Of a stretch of 39,504 bases of DNA, positions 1-7,654 are shown in pieces. Source of the DNA: a virus; IMG/VR virus record IMGVR_UViG_3300021375_000068, positions 1 through 39,504 of that record; one strand, 5' to 3'. Made by a program: the position numbers and the translations under genes. The notes under the pieces are model-generated. The model did not search any database and was not told where the DNA came from. It saw nothing but the letters and a program-made list of their open reading frames with translations. Every line of letters begins with the position of its first letter. The stretch's first letter is position 1.

Positions 1-883
1 CCAATTTACCATAATGTTTTACAGCATCATTGACATCTTTGATGTGTTCAGGCCAGTCCGGAATACTTACTGCCCATCCTAGTTCAACAGCACGATCAAT
101 TAGTTTTAGCCCAGCTTCATCTTGATCTGGTACCACTGTTACTTGCTTACGTTGTTGTTTAATAATCTGTGCTTGTTTGTCATTGACTGTGTTATGTAAT
201 ACAGCTACACCATTAACACTGAGTGCGTCAAACAATCCTTCTACTACAATCAACTGTGTCCAATGTTCCTGTTGTAAGTCTAATCCAAACACATATCCTG
301 GTTGCTGTTCATTGATAAACTTAGGAATACGATTATCTAAATAACGTGCTGACCATCCTACTACATCACCTTCAAATGTATATGGAACTACTATACGATT
401 TGCGTTGCGTCCTTTCTCATCTGGTGATATCATATAAGGATAATCCTGCCAATCAATCTTTCTATCACGCAGATATTCTATATATTTGCTATCACTAGTT
501 TTTAACAAGCGTAGCTCATTGGGTAAGTCTTTACGTTCAAATGTAACTTTAACTTCTACACTCTTTCTTGTTTTTGCTAGTTCTGCTAAATCTTTATGTC
601 TTAGACTTTCTAAGTTTATACCAGATATTTGATTTTGATCTAAGCCCAACCACCCTAATAGCTTACGTACTTTAAAACTCAGTGTACGTCCTAGTTTAAA
701 ACTTGCTTTGTACCCACAGTTGAAACAATGATATGACCAATCATCGCCGTTTTGTTTAATACCACCACGCTGTCTTTTGTCTCTGTTTTCACCATTATGT
801 TCACAGCAGACAGCATTAAAACTTACCCAGCCTCCAGCTGTGCGTTTATGTTTACTAGGAATAACAGTGGTAATATCTAACAT
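1..883 (-). CDS. 61: DNA primase, gp61-like (3' part outside window)
   Basis: Synthesises RNA primers for lagging-strand replication with the replicative helicase. About 294 residues are visible; the C-terminus lies beyond position 1. The N-terminus carries a CHC2-type zinc finger (C26-x2-H29, then C53-x2-C56). Further on is a TOPRIM domain, with the glycine-acid motif VVEGLFDALS and the downstream PDQDEAG metal site, followed by DVNDAVKHYG at the window edge. The ATG at 881-883 overlaps the stop of the upstream SGNH gene as TAATG, which fixes the start and suggests translational coupling. The zinc finger plus TOPRIM order is seen directly. Assignment to the T4 gp61 group rests on the UvsX/UvsW/gp32 context. 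Confidence 0.85.
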   Translation of the reverse strand, partial: MLDITTVIPSKHKRTAGGWVSFNAVCCEHNGENRDKRQRGGIKQNGDDWSYHCFNCGYKASFKLGRTLSFKVRKLLGWLGLDQNQISGINLESLRHKDLAELAKTRKSVEVKVTFERKDLPNELRLLKTSDSKYIEYLRDRKIDWQDYPYMISPDEKGRNANRIVVPYTFEGDVVGWSARYLDNRIPKFINEQQPGYVFGLDLQQEHWTQLIVVEGLFDALSVNGVAVLHNTVNDKQAQIIKQQRKQVTVVPDQDEAGLKLIDRAVELGWAVSIPDWPEHIKDVNDAVKHYGKL

Positions 884-1602
884 TAAGTTAGTATAGCATC
901 ATTTACTTTGGGTAACAACTCTTTTGATATAATTTGGTGACCAAGTTCATTTGGATGCTTTTCTGGTGCGTGTATCTGTTTTGCATCTGGTCTATTTAAC
1001 AGTCGGTCCTTCATATTCTGTTCAGGCCATAGTAGTGTATCACACCCTGTTATCACAGTTCCTGGATCATATAAGTTAAATTGTACTAGTGGAATGTTTT
1101 TAATTTTAGCTAGGCCGTCAAACAAATAAACTGCCTGTTGATAGTTATATTTTGATAGTTGATCATCATGACTTAGTGTAAGGTACTGTTTACCAAAGTC
1201 TTGCCAAACTTTAGGAACAACATCACTACCAAAGTTTACCCAAGTAGAATGTATAAGCTTGTTCCATTCAGGATCATCACCTCCCATATGCTTGTGTTCT
1301 GGATTAAACCAACTTTGTCTATCTGGAGCAGTCAATCCAACGATGCAGACCGTGTCACTCCAATCTCTATTTTCTAAAAACCAAAGGAATGTCCAAATAG
1401 CACTCTGTAAGCTACCGCCAGGGTGGCCATAGTTTTCGTAGGGTACGCCAAGTTCTTTTGCTAGGAGTCCACTAAAGCTATGACTTAGTCTATAATTGTT
1501 GTTGAGATGTGAACAGCATTCTTGGTTTTCAAGTGTAGGGTCTATTAGCTCGTCACCGTATACCCAACTGTCACCAAATACTGCTAATTTTTTTATATTC
1601 AA
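883..1602 (-). CDS. SGNH/GDSL-hydrolase-like protein (copy 1)
   Basis: A 239-residue protein with a GDSL-type block I at its N-terminus (AVFGDSW, serine near residue 12) and a C-terminal HPNELGH block V resembling the catalytic His region. SGNH enzymes usually remove acyl groups from sugars or lipids; the substrate here is unknown. The only plausible start is a TTG (1600-1602), one nucleotide after the upstream TAA, with no clear Shine-Dalgarno, so translation probably depends on coupling. It is inserted between a probable virion protein and the primase. Two further SGNH-like genes occur at 5410 and 21422. The fold assignment is good; whether it is an active esterase is uncertain. Confidence 0.65.
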   Translation of the reverse strand: MNIKKLAVFGDSWVYGDELIDPTLENQECCSHLNNNYRLSHSFSGLLAKELGVPYENYGHPGGSLQSAIWTFLWFLENRDWSDTVCIVGLTAPDRQSWFNPEHKHMGGDDPEWNKLIHSTWVNFGSDVVPKVWQDFGKQYLTLSHDDQLSKYNYQQAVYLFDGLAKIKNIPLVQFNLYDPGTVITGCDTLLWPEQNMKDRLLNRPDAKQIHAPEKHPNELGHQIISKELLPKVNDAILT

Positions 1603-1603
1603 T

Positions 1604-2359
1604 TTATCTAACTTTTAGTTCTGAAACACTACCACTTGTTTCCTCAATACGTAATCTAAGGTATGGGTGATAGCCTGATATGTTTATATATCCGGTTGAG
1701 CTAGATGCTGATAAAGAAACTTCACTGCCTAAGTTATACCATAGTTCATCGTTGGATGTTGCTCCTTCAACTTGTATGTTACCAGTAAAGGCATTAAGTT
1801 TGTATTGTAAGGTTTGTAAATCATTTGTTCCTTGCCATTCACTTGAATAGTGTGTAGTTTCACCTTCGCTGTCTAAAAAGTCTGGAATAGTAACTGTTTG
1901 ACTTTCAGTATGCTCTGGCATAATTGAATCTAGTATTTCAACAACTCCTCTGCCGCCAAGATGATCATCAACAAACACTGCATCATTAAGATCACTAGTT
2001 GACAAACTGCGTTCAATTGAATAGTTTGCTTTTTGTATATCTACCGCATCTAAGTCTTGTTCTGTAACAGTAACTGACGCAGTACCTTTAGTAGCATCAA
2101 TCGCAGTCATTGTTTTTGCGAGAATTAAATCATTGCCTTCTCTATTAATTAACCTGAATGTAAAAGTTGCTGTAGAATTATTAACAGGTTTTTGATCCTG
2201 ATTAACGAATGTAAACACTAGCACATTGTCTGTGCCTTTGTGTAATTTTAAATTTTTTGCGTACACGGGATTATACCTCATTGATGTTAGGGCCTGAGTG
2301 GTGTCACGTAATACCACCTGGTGCTTTTGCTTATATAAATAGACTTGAGTTGTAAACAT
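1604..2359 (-). CDS. Probable virion/baseplate protein, BppU-N-like
   Basis: A 251-residue protein without membrane segments. Roughly residues 28-115 resemble the immunoglobulin-like N-terminal domain of phage baseplate upper proteins: a polarised beta-rich stretch with LKLHKGTDNVLVFTF, TFTFRLINREG and KGTASVTVTEQDLDA. The C-terminal half is Ser/Thr/Gly-rich and probably beta structured. A T4-type late element (GATAAATA, 2366-2373) ends 6 nt before the ATG, supporting late expression and a structural role. There is no Shine-Dalgarno before the ATG. The gene diverges from the plus-strand gene at 2379. The structural role is inferred from domain resemblance and the late promoter; the exact position in the particle is unknown. 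Confidence 0.5.
   Translation of the reverse strand: MFTTQVYLYKQKHQVVLRDTTQALTSMRYNPVYAKNLKLHKGTDNVLVFTFVNQDQKPVNNSTATFTFRLINREGNDLILAKTMTAIDATKGTASVTVTEQDLDAVDIQKANYSIERSLSTSDLNDAVFVDDHLGGRGVVEILDSIMPEHTESQTVTIPDFLDSEGETTHYSSEWQGTNDLQTLQYKLNAFTGNIQVEGATSNDELWYNLGSEVSLSASSSTGYINISGYHPYLRLRIEETSGSVSELKVR
2334..2341 (+). promoter_or_regulatory. T4-type late promoter (TATAAATA), plus strand
   Basis: Exact match to the T4 late -10 element TATAAATA. The expected start of transcription is near 2347, giving about 32 nt of leader before the ATG at 2379. It lies inside the first codons of the divergent minus-strand gene. Confidence 0.65.
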
Positions 2360-2365
2360 ATAGAG

Positions 2366-2373
2366 TATTTATC
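2366..2373 (-). promoter_or_regulatory. T4-type late promoter (GATAAATA), leaderless spacing
   Basis: On the minus strand GATAAATA is followed by CTCTAT and then the ATG of the gene ending at 1604. With T4 geometry (element at -13 to -6) transcription would start at or one base before the ATG. No Shine-Dalgarno is present. Confidence 0.55.
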
Positions 2374-2378
2374 GATAG

Positions 2379-2756
2379 ATGAGCAGTGAATTTTTTAAAG
2401 AGTTAGCAGACAAGTATCCATTTGTTACAGTGGTATATTACGCTGGAGCAGAATATGTCGGTATCGTACAGAATCGAGACGCTACTGTCACTACTCTTTA
2501 CGACTTTGGGCGTATTGTTGACATAAAACTTAAACAACGTTTCTTAGAGCTTGCTAATGTATGGTGGTGGGAAAGTAATAGAACTATTCCAATTAATATT
2601 TTCTTACGTGAAGAATGGGCACAGTTTAAACCTTACCTACAGACATTTGTTAACAAAGATGTAGAAATACTTTCTGGTCCAATAATTAGTCTTAGTAATC
2701 TAGCAAAAAAACGAACGAAGAAAAAATCAATTACACTTGTCCGCCGAGTAGACTAA
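2379..2756 (+). CDS. Conserved-type phage protein of unknown function
   Basis: A 125-residue protein, one of only three plus-strand genes in the window. The N-terminal half (FVTVVYYAGAEYVGIVQNRD) looks like a small beta domain; a tryptophan-rich WWWESNR and a lysine/arginine-rich end (AKKRTKKKS) follow. No catalytic motif or membrane segment is seen. An exact TATAAATA late element lies 38 bp upstream, so it is probably a late gene. Its 3' end overlaps the 3' end of the convergent 329-residue gene by 26 bp. Function not recognised. Confidence 0.7.
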   Translation: MSSEFFKELADKYPFVTVVYYAGAEYVGIVQNRDATVTTLYDFGRIVDIKLKQRFLELANVWWWESNRTIPINIFLREEWAQFKPYLQTFVNKDVEILSGPIISLSNLAKKRTKKKSITLVRRVD

Positions 2757-3720
2757 ACCAATCATATAGCTGTTCTCTAGTAGTCCAATAATATTCATCG
2801 TACTGTTTCCAAAACACATCTTGATTGTGTCTACGTTCAGGTCTAGTATCCAAGTCCCATTGATGTAACCCGTATTCTTTTTGTATTTTAATTTGCTCTA
2901 TACAGCCTTTTACTCTATCACGCCAATCATCACGACTAGTCCACTCCCAGTCTGGAACTTCATATCCTAGCTTACGTAAGTCTTCATAATGGTTAGCACT
3001 GCCTAAGGTAATCCAATTATGGTTAGCAATAATAGGCTTCCATGTTTTCTCAGTAAACATACTGTATCTATGTAGAACTGATGACTCTGCTTGTAAGCTA
3101 AAGTAAGTGTCAAAGTATTGTTGTGTTATACATTCACCAGCGTCCCATCTTTTCCAATCTATCAAACTTTCAAATGTAATATCATTCTTTTCATAATGTC
3201 TAGGTAGTCGCCTGCCTTCAGTGATATGTGTCCATAGTGCGTTGTCTAATAGACCTTCTTGTTCTAATTGATTTATTAATTCTATTCTGTGTGTTCTTGG
3301 TCTATTGTTTAGGAATAAAAAATCGTAGTCTCTCTCATGTCTGCTGTAAGCAACATGTTTGTTATGTTCGTTAACTTCAGCAGTTTTATACATCATATAA
3401 TTTGTATTAAAATTATTGATTGACTCTGGTAGCTCTCCTGTAGAGATCGTTGCGTAGCGACCTTCTAAGGCACCTTTAAGTAGACCTTGATTGTCGAGCA
3501 TACGCATAAATGTGTCGCCACCTTCAACTAGATTTTCTAGCACAATGGTAGCATTTGATTCTTTAATATAGTCTAAGAAGTAGGTATCGTCATACTTGAT
3601 TGGTATAACTTGTACGGTATTGTCTGGTAAGGTTTTTAAGTACTCAACACTGTAATATCTCTCTTCGATGATATCACAAATGTCACGGACTTTACTGTCC
3701 TTGTGTACGTAAACTTTCAT
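2731..3720 (-). CDS. Putative glycosyltransferase-like protein (TEKxxK family)
   Basis: A 329-residue soluble protein. Seen are an NNRPRTHRIELINQLEQEGLL block near residue 140 and a C-terminal FTEKTWKPIIANHNWITLGS block, with HYEDLRKLGYEVPDW after it. The combination of a TEK-x-x-K motif with a hydrophobic stretch and a later GY/GF motif resembles exostosin/GT10-like glycosyltransferases carried by marine T4-like phages. The 318-residue gene at 22098 has the same two blocks and is a distant paralogue. The start overlaps the end of the preceding gene by 29 nt. Sugar donor and acceptor are unknown; the family assignment is from motif resemblance only. Confidence 0.5.
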   Translation of the reverse strand: MKVYVHKDSKVRDICDIIEERYYSVEYLKTLPDNTVQVIPIKYDDTYFLDYIKESNATIVLENLVEGGDTFMRMLDNQGLLKGALEGRYATISTGELPESINNFNTNYMMYKTAEVNEHNKHVAYSRHERDYDFLFLNNRPRTHRIELINQLEQEGLLDNALWTHITEGRRLPRHYEKNDITFESLIDWKRWDAGECITQQYFDTYFSLQAESSVLHRYSMFTEKTWKPIIANHNWITLGSANHYEDLRKLGYEVPDWEWTSRDDWRDRVKGCIEQIKIQKEYGLHQWDLDTRPERRHNQDVFWKQYDEYYWTTREQLYDWFSLLGGQV

Positions 3721-4279
3721 CTAATATCTTCATATGTAATGATACTAACATAGCGTAACTGACTGAATGTGATTTTTTAAAGAAGTATTGATCGTCATTC
3801 GCTACCCAAACTTCTTTGGCTATTTCACTCCATGTCTTACCTACTAAGTGTCTCTTCGCTGGTCTTATCAAAGCTAGAAACATTGCCATCCTTGGTATTG
3901 AATCTATTTCTAAGTCGCATACTAGGTCATAATGATTACCAATGTGTATGATTTGTTCAAAGAATGTTCTATCTTTTAACTGATGCCACGGTGTTGGGCG
4001 AGCCATTAGTTCATCATAGTGTTTCTGATCCCGTATTAACTTATAGATATTAACATTAAGAAAGTCTAACTTAAAGTAACCACGTTGTTCTGCTGACTGA
4101 TAATCTATACTTGCTGTATCTGTTAATGGGTTATAAGGTATATCTGTTACATACACACCTGAGTTATGCTTACGTATGCCTTGTTCATTCTTCTGCATCG
4201 CATTAGTATGTTTAACTAATTTCAGTGCGTCATCTCTGTCAGCAAAGTCTATGTCTACGTCTGTAGAATATTTTACCAT
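3692..4279 (-). CDS. Small protein with DnaE (Pol III alpha) catalytic-core motifs
   Basis: A 195-residue protein whose first 80 residues read like a compressed palm domain of bacterial DNA polymerase III alpha. TDVDIDFADRDDAL (residues 6-19) matches the family's PDxDIDF...RD motif with two catalytic Asp (D9, D11). HNSGVYVTDIPYNPL (38-52) matches the HAxGVVI...PL region. GYFKLDFLNVNIYKL (67-81) matches the KFDFLGL motif with the third Asp (D72). A true DnaE has well over 100 residues between these motifs and exceeds 1000 residues overall; here about 60 residues separate them and no fingers, PHP or OB domains are present. The start has a GGAAAGCAGG Shine-Dalgarno. Homology is proposed; activity is doubtful. 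Confidence 0.45.
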   Translation of the reverse strand: MVKYSTDVDIDFADRDDALKLVKHTNAMQKNEQGIRKHNSGVYVTDIPYNPLTDTASIDYQSAEQRGYFKLDFLNVNIYKLIRDQKHYDELMARPTPWHQLKDRTFFEQIIHIGNHYDLVCDLEIDSIPRMAMFLALIRPAKRHLVGKTWSEIAKEVWVANDDQYFFKKSHSVSYAMLVSLHMKILDESLRTQGQ

Positions 4280-4965
4280 CCTGCTTTCCCTAACATTTCT
4301 TTCATATATTCTGTATCACCTGGATAGTCTCGCAGTATCTTTGACCAACGATCAGGATTAATAAAGTCATATACCATGGCTATCTGCTCTTGGTTTAAGT
4401 TTTCTAACAAGTCGTGTCCTGTAGCACAATTAAATATAGTCCATCCTGTTATCTTACCCGAAGCTATATATTGGCAAAGCTTATTGGTGTTACCGTGACG
4501 TAAGAAGTCTTCACTTGGTGCTCCGGCTTCTTCACTCCAGTCAAGTGATGTTTCTAATGCTCTAGTCAATGCGTCTGTGGCGTTTTCTCTGTAGATATAT
4601 TCTTTAAGAAACTCATCATATATTTTATCACTGCCCCAATAATCTATACGCTTGTTATTTTTCAATAACCATTCAGTAAATCTGATAGTGTTAATAACTC
4701 GAGCATTAACACAATAATTAGCAAATTTTATAAATGCCTTGTAGTATGCTGATGTTGCGAAGTCATCAAATGTTTTTTGTTTTGCTGAACCCTGTGCTAT
4801 CTCGTAGAACTTTATATAACTCTGAAATGCCATACGACTCGCAGGATCATCTTTGTGTTGAAAGCGTTTCTTTTGTTCACAGACATGCACTGCCAATGTG
4901 CTTTCTCTGGCAAATGATCTTTCACAATAATTACATTTAAAGGTCTGCTTTAATTCGCTTGTCAT
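4273..4965 (-). CDS. Zinc-finger-containing phage protein
   Basis: A 230-residue protein starting with a classical-looking single zinc finger: CNYC (residues 11-14), an aromatic/leucine core and HVC about 12 residues later (Cys2-His-Cys rather than Cys2-His2). The rest is mostly alpha-helical and rich in aromatic and charged residues, with no further motif recognised. It starts with a TAGGATG Shine-Dalgarno, overlaps the downstream gene by 7 nt and the upstream gene by 29 nt, so it sits inside the replication operon between the gp62-like gene and the DnaE-motif gene. A nucleic-acid or replisome adaptor role is a guess based on finger and context. Confidence 0.6.
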   Translation of the reverse strand: MTSELKQTFKCNYCERSFARESTLAVHVCEQKKRFQHKDDPASRMAFQSYIKFYEIAQGSAKQKTFDDFATSAYYKAFIKFANYCVNARVINTIRFTEWLLKNNKRIDYWGSDKIYDEFLKEYIYRENATDALTRALETSLDWSEEAGAPSEDFLRHGNTNKLCQYIASGKITGWTIFNCATGHDLLENLNQEQIAMVYDFINPDRWSKILRDYPGDTEYMKEMLGKAGW

Positions 4966-5410
4966 CCCATCCTAGCTCTTTTACATGTTCCTTAATTGCT
5001 TTTTTATCGTTCATTGACAAAAACATATCAATTTCATCTGACTTCATATTTGGATATAGTTCACTAACTACTTTTCTTTCTTTGTTTGTTGATTTGCCTT
5101 CTTTCTTTTTAGCCGCTAACCAATAATGAAACTGCTTGCCCATGTTAGGACTAACTGTTGTACACATTAACCACTGTAGTTTAGTATGATTGTTTAGGTC
5201 AAAGAAGTGTTTATTGACAAACTTGTTAGTTGCCATCAAATAATATGCCTGTAAATCAGCATTGCCACCTACTGACGCACCATAACGTAACATCAAATAT
5301 GTTGAAAACTTTTTCTTTTGTTCATCAGTAAATTTATCATAATAGTCTCGGTCTTTACGATCATATGCCGCCATTTCATTACCAATGTATAAAGGATCAG
5401 TATTAGCCAT
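4937..5410 (-). CDS. Possible clamp-loader small subunit (gp62-like)
   Basis: A 157-residue, helical, charged protein beginning MANTDPLYIGNE. The middle part (NKFVNKHFFDLNNHTKLQWL, then FHYWLAAKKK) and the C-terminal ELYPNMKSDEID...DKKAIKEH recall the layout of T4-like gp62 clamp-loader A subunits: an N-x-x-N/hydrophobic-H helix pair, a K/W-rich stretch, then a YxxxxxDxI helix. The resemblance is weak and no gp44 or gp45 lies in the window, so this is a tentative call. Its first 35 bp are duplicated almost perfectly 705 bp upstream, on the far side of the SGNH gene. Its ATG overlaps the SGNH stop as TAATG. Confidence 0.35.
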   Translation of the reverse strand: MANTDPLYIGNEMAAYDRKDRDYYDKFTDEQKKKFSTYLMLRYGASVGGNADLQAYYLMATNKFVNKHFFDLNNHTKLQWLMCTTVSPNMGKQFHYWLAAKKKEGKSTNKERKVVSELYPNMKSDEIDMFLSMNDKKAIKEHVKELGWDDKRIKADL

Positions 5411-5411
5411 T
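5377..5411 (-). repeat. Direct repeat copy A: 5' end of the 157-aa gene
   Basis: 35 bp covering the start codon and first ~11 codons of the gene ending at 4937. It matches 6082-6116 at 34 of 35 positions (A versus T at one site) in the same orientation. The two copies bracket the SGNH gene. Confidence 0.9.
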
Positions 5412-6084
5412 ACACATCCAAACTATCTAATATATGATTCAAACACATGTTTGCAAAGCTCTCCTGTATTTCTTCACTGTCTACATGGAATGATGGTTCA
5501 GGTCCGTTACTATGAGTCCATAAATTTAACGGTATTTGTGTTAATTTATGATCTAACAAAGGATTAGCTATGTAATTTTTCTCATATATTGTTTTGCTAA
5601 TCGACCTTAACCCGCCGTCCATCCAGCAATAACCTATATTTCTATTTTTTAAATATTCCAAACAAAACCCTGCTGTTATAATATTCTGCATATCAACTAC
5701 TTCTTGATCAACAACACTGTCCCCATTTTCTGATCGAACATGTAGCATTGATTCTGTATTTAGAGTATAACGTTTTCTGTTCCAATTTACAATATCTTCT
5801 GGATTAAGACTTCTAGCAGGGTCACCAGAGTTTCTTTCTGTTTCAATTCTATTACTGCCAGTAAACAATAATATTACAAAGTCTGGATTATACATCATAC
5901 CTTGTAACATCTGCTGAGCTATTGCTCTATTGCTAGAACCCTCACTTGCTAAGTTATATAATTTCCAGTCAACAATTGGAAAACTATTAGCTATCTTTTG
6001 GCTAAAATGCAGGCCTGGATATCTAGGATCGTCTTGAGCGAAACTATCTCCGCATATCAAAACTTTTTTAGTTTGCGATTCCAT
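5410..6084 (-). CDS. SGNH-hydrolase-like protein (copy 2), probable inserted gene
   Basis: A 224-residue protein with block I as VLICGDSFAQDD near residues 8-19, EGSSNRAIAQQ (block II-like) and ILLFTGSNRIE (block III-like, G-x-N). The usual C-terminal D-x-H-P motif is not evident, so the catalytic triad may be incomplete. The ATG at 6082-6084 is preferred over a TTG two codons upstream. The gene lies between two copies of the 5' end of the next gene, and its own first codons fall inside the upstream copy in a different frame, which marks it as an insertion. It is flanked by a radical SAM gene and the gp62-like gene. Confidence 0.6.
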   Translation of the reverse strand: MESQTKKVLICGDSFAQDDPRYPGLHFSQKIANSFPIVDWKLYNLASEGSSNRAIAQQMLQGMMYNPDFVILLFTGSNRIETERNSGDPARSLNPEDIVNWNRKRYTLNTESMLHVRSENGDSVVDQEVVDMQNIITAGFCLEYLKNRNIGYCWMDGGLRSISKTIYEKNYIANPLLDHKLTQIPLNLWTHSNGPEPSFHVDSEEIQESFANMCLNHILDSLDV

Positions 6085-6116
6085 TACCAATGTATAAAGG
6101 ATCTGTATTAGCCATT
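6068..6116 (-). repeat. Direct repeat copy B: 5' fossil of the 157-aa gene
   Basis: 6082-6116 repeats the start of the gene at 5410 (34/35 bp). Read from its own ATG at 6113-6115 it gives MANTDPLYIGNGIAN and then TAA at 6068-6070, so it is a 15-codon truncated copy. The ATG also overlaps the stop of the radical SAM gene (ATGGCTAA), just as the intact gene would if the SGNH gene were absent. Confidence 0.85.
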
Positions 6117-7145
6117 TTCCATAACCTCATTAAATTCTGGCAGATAATCTGCTATATCTATTTCTTTCAATTGATCTTGTTCACGTAGTTCTTCACACGC
6201 TTTAATAAACTGTTCATCGTGTGCTGTAATATGATTCTCACTGTTTATAAAAGGAACATCTATCTTCTTTTTTACTTCTACAGGTAAACATTGTGGAGAA
6301 AAATACAACGGCTCTGTGACTGGATTAGTATTATGAGGTATTCCTTGACTATTAAACCAATCAATAGTTTCGTTGTAATACATAGCGTTCACGTTGCTTA
6401 CAGTATAACTTATTGCGAGACTGAATCCAAGTTCTTTGAACAAATCAATATTATCTAATAGTTTGTTCCACTTCAGTGGGTATCTCATGTACTCAAATCT
6501 TTTTTCAATACCATCAATACTTAAGACCATCTGTACATTATTAAATTTACTGAGGATTTCTATCTGTTTCGTTGTTAGTTCAACACTTCCGTTAGTTACC
6601 ATATCAATAAAACAATCAGTGTTTCCTAACTCAATCATTTTTTCTAATGTAGCAAAAACTTTTTTATCAATTAATGGTTCGCCGCCAACAAAGCTTAACA
6701 TTACCAACCCGCCCCAATCTATTGAGTCTATCTTTGTTTGATCAACTATGGTAAAAGTTTTTTCTTTTCTTAATGTTGCCCATGCTGAACTAAGTTCACT
6801 GCCACAGGTAACACAGGTAGAATTACAGAGATTAGATATTGCTATTTTTACAGTTTTAGTACTGTAGTTTCCGTTTTTACAATCTTCTTCTATTCTCTCA
6901 ATGTCTCTATCTAAATAAAAATCAAGTGATTTATTTTTTATCTGCCTGTCGCTTTCTATGCTTTTGTCTTCAAGGTCCCAACAAGTTTTACACTCTATAG
7001 GTCTCTCTCCATTTAATAACTGTGTTCTCATTTTATCAATATCTGCAGATCTAGGTCGTATCAAACAACAAGGAATTGTTGTTTCTGAAAAATCAATCTC
7101 TTTATGGTAGAAGATCTTAGAACAAAATGTATCTTTGTTAGACAT
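6108..7145 (-). CDS. Radical SAM protein with extra N-terminal cysteine region
   Basis: A 345-residue radical SAM enzyme. The SAM-binding [4Fe-4S] motif is CNSTCVTC (C107, C111, C114), followed by FVGGEP (about 152-157), the GGE motif that contacts the SAM amino group, and a TIM-barrel-like remainder with VTNGS and LSIDG strands. Upstream are additional cysteines (C8, C26, C27, and CKTC at 52-55), suggesting an N-terminal auxiliary cluster similar to SPASM/twitch-type proteins but placed before the barrel. Its substrate (peptide, nucleotide or sugar) cannot be read from the sequence. It starts by TAATG coupling with the 166-residue gene. Phage radical SAM proteins of this layout occur in marine myoviruses. 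Confidence 0.85.
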   Translation of the reverse strand: MSNKDTFCSKIFYHKEIDFSETTIPCCLIRPRSADIDKMRTQLLNGERPIECKTCWDLEDKSIESDRQIKNKSLDFYLDRDIERIEEDCKNGNYSTKTVKIAISNLCNSTCVTCGSELSSAWATLRKEKTFTIVDQTKIDSIDWGGLVMLSFVGGEPLIDKKVFATLEKMIELGNTDCFIDMVTNGSVELTTKQIEILSKFNNVQMVLSIDGIEKRFEYMRYPLKWNKLLDNIDLFKELGFSLAISYTVSNVNAMYYNETIDWFNSQGIPHNTNPVTEPLYFSPQCLPVEVKKKIDVPFINSENHITAHDEQFIKACEELREQDQLKEIDIADYLPEFNEVMENG

Positions 7146-7645
7146 TAGAACGATAAAGGATAGTTAACAATTTCACAGTTACGGCTTATGTCTTTAACAA
7201 AGTATACACACTCAGGCTCGGGTCCATCGTTGAGAGGTATTGCTAATAGCTGTCCGTTTTTGAGCTTAGGGCTATACCAGGAAACATCTTGATAAACGTC
7301 AACTATCTCAATGTCTAAGAAACTAGGACGAAAGTCAGTTAAACTATTAAACTGAAATGCTCTAAATCCTCTGTCATTGATTGATGTCAATGGTAGTACT
7401 TCTAAATCACCCACATCAGGTTCGCCAATTAATATTTGCCAATCTACAGGCATTTTAATAGTATGTTCGCCTATCTTTAATACCAGTGCTGGTGAATTAA
7501 AACTTTCTAGAAAGATCAACGGAATCCAATGATAATCTGGATCTGTTGGGTTTGAATTATCTAACACACTAAAACGCATATCGTCTATTTCATCTGGCAG
7601 TGTGTCTAAATCGTATCTTGTATTATCTAATGTAAGTATTTGCAT
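7145..7645 (-). CDS. Unknown phage protein
   Basis: A 166-residue, acidic, proline-rich soluble protein. Seen are MPVDWQILIGEPDVGDLEVLPL, then NDRGFRAFQFNSL and WYSPKLKNGQLLAIPL, which look like a compact beta-rich domain; no catalytic motif is recognised. It has its own early promoter overlapping the uvsW 3' end, only 9 nt from -10 to ATG, and couples by TAATG to the radical SAM gene. Co-location with uvsW and replication genes suggests an early function, but none can be assigned. Confidence 0.65.
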   Translation of the reverse strand: MQILTLDNTRYDLDTLPDEIDDMRFSVLDNSNPTDPDYHWIPLIFLESFNSPALVLKIGEHTIKMPVDWQILIGEPDVGDLEVLPLTSINDRGFRAFQFNSLTDFRPSFLDIEIVDVYQDVSWYSPKLKNGQLLAIPLNDGPEPECVYFVKDISRNCEIVNYPLSF

Positions 7646-7654
7646 ATTACCCTT

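Noticed and set aside
1592-1612. Possible third 5'-end duplication (GTTAGATA also present at the primase start)
   Set aside because: Only about eight bases match, which is expected by chance in AT-rich DNA.
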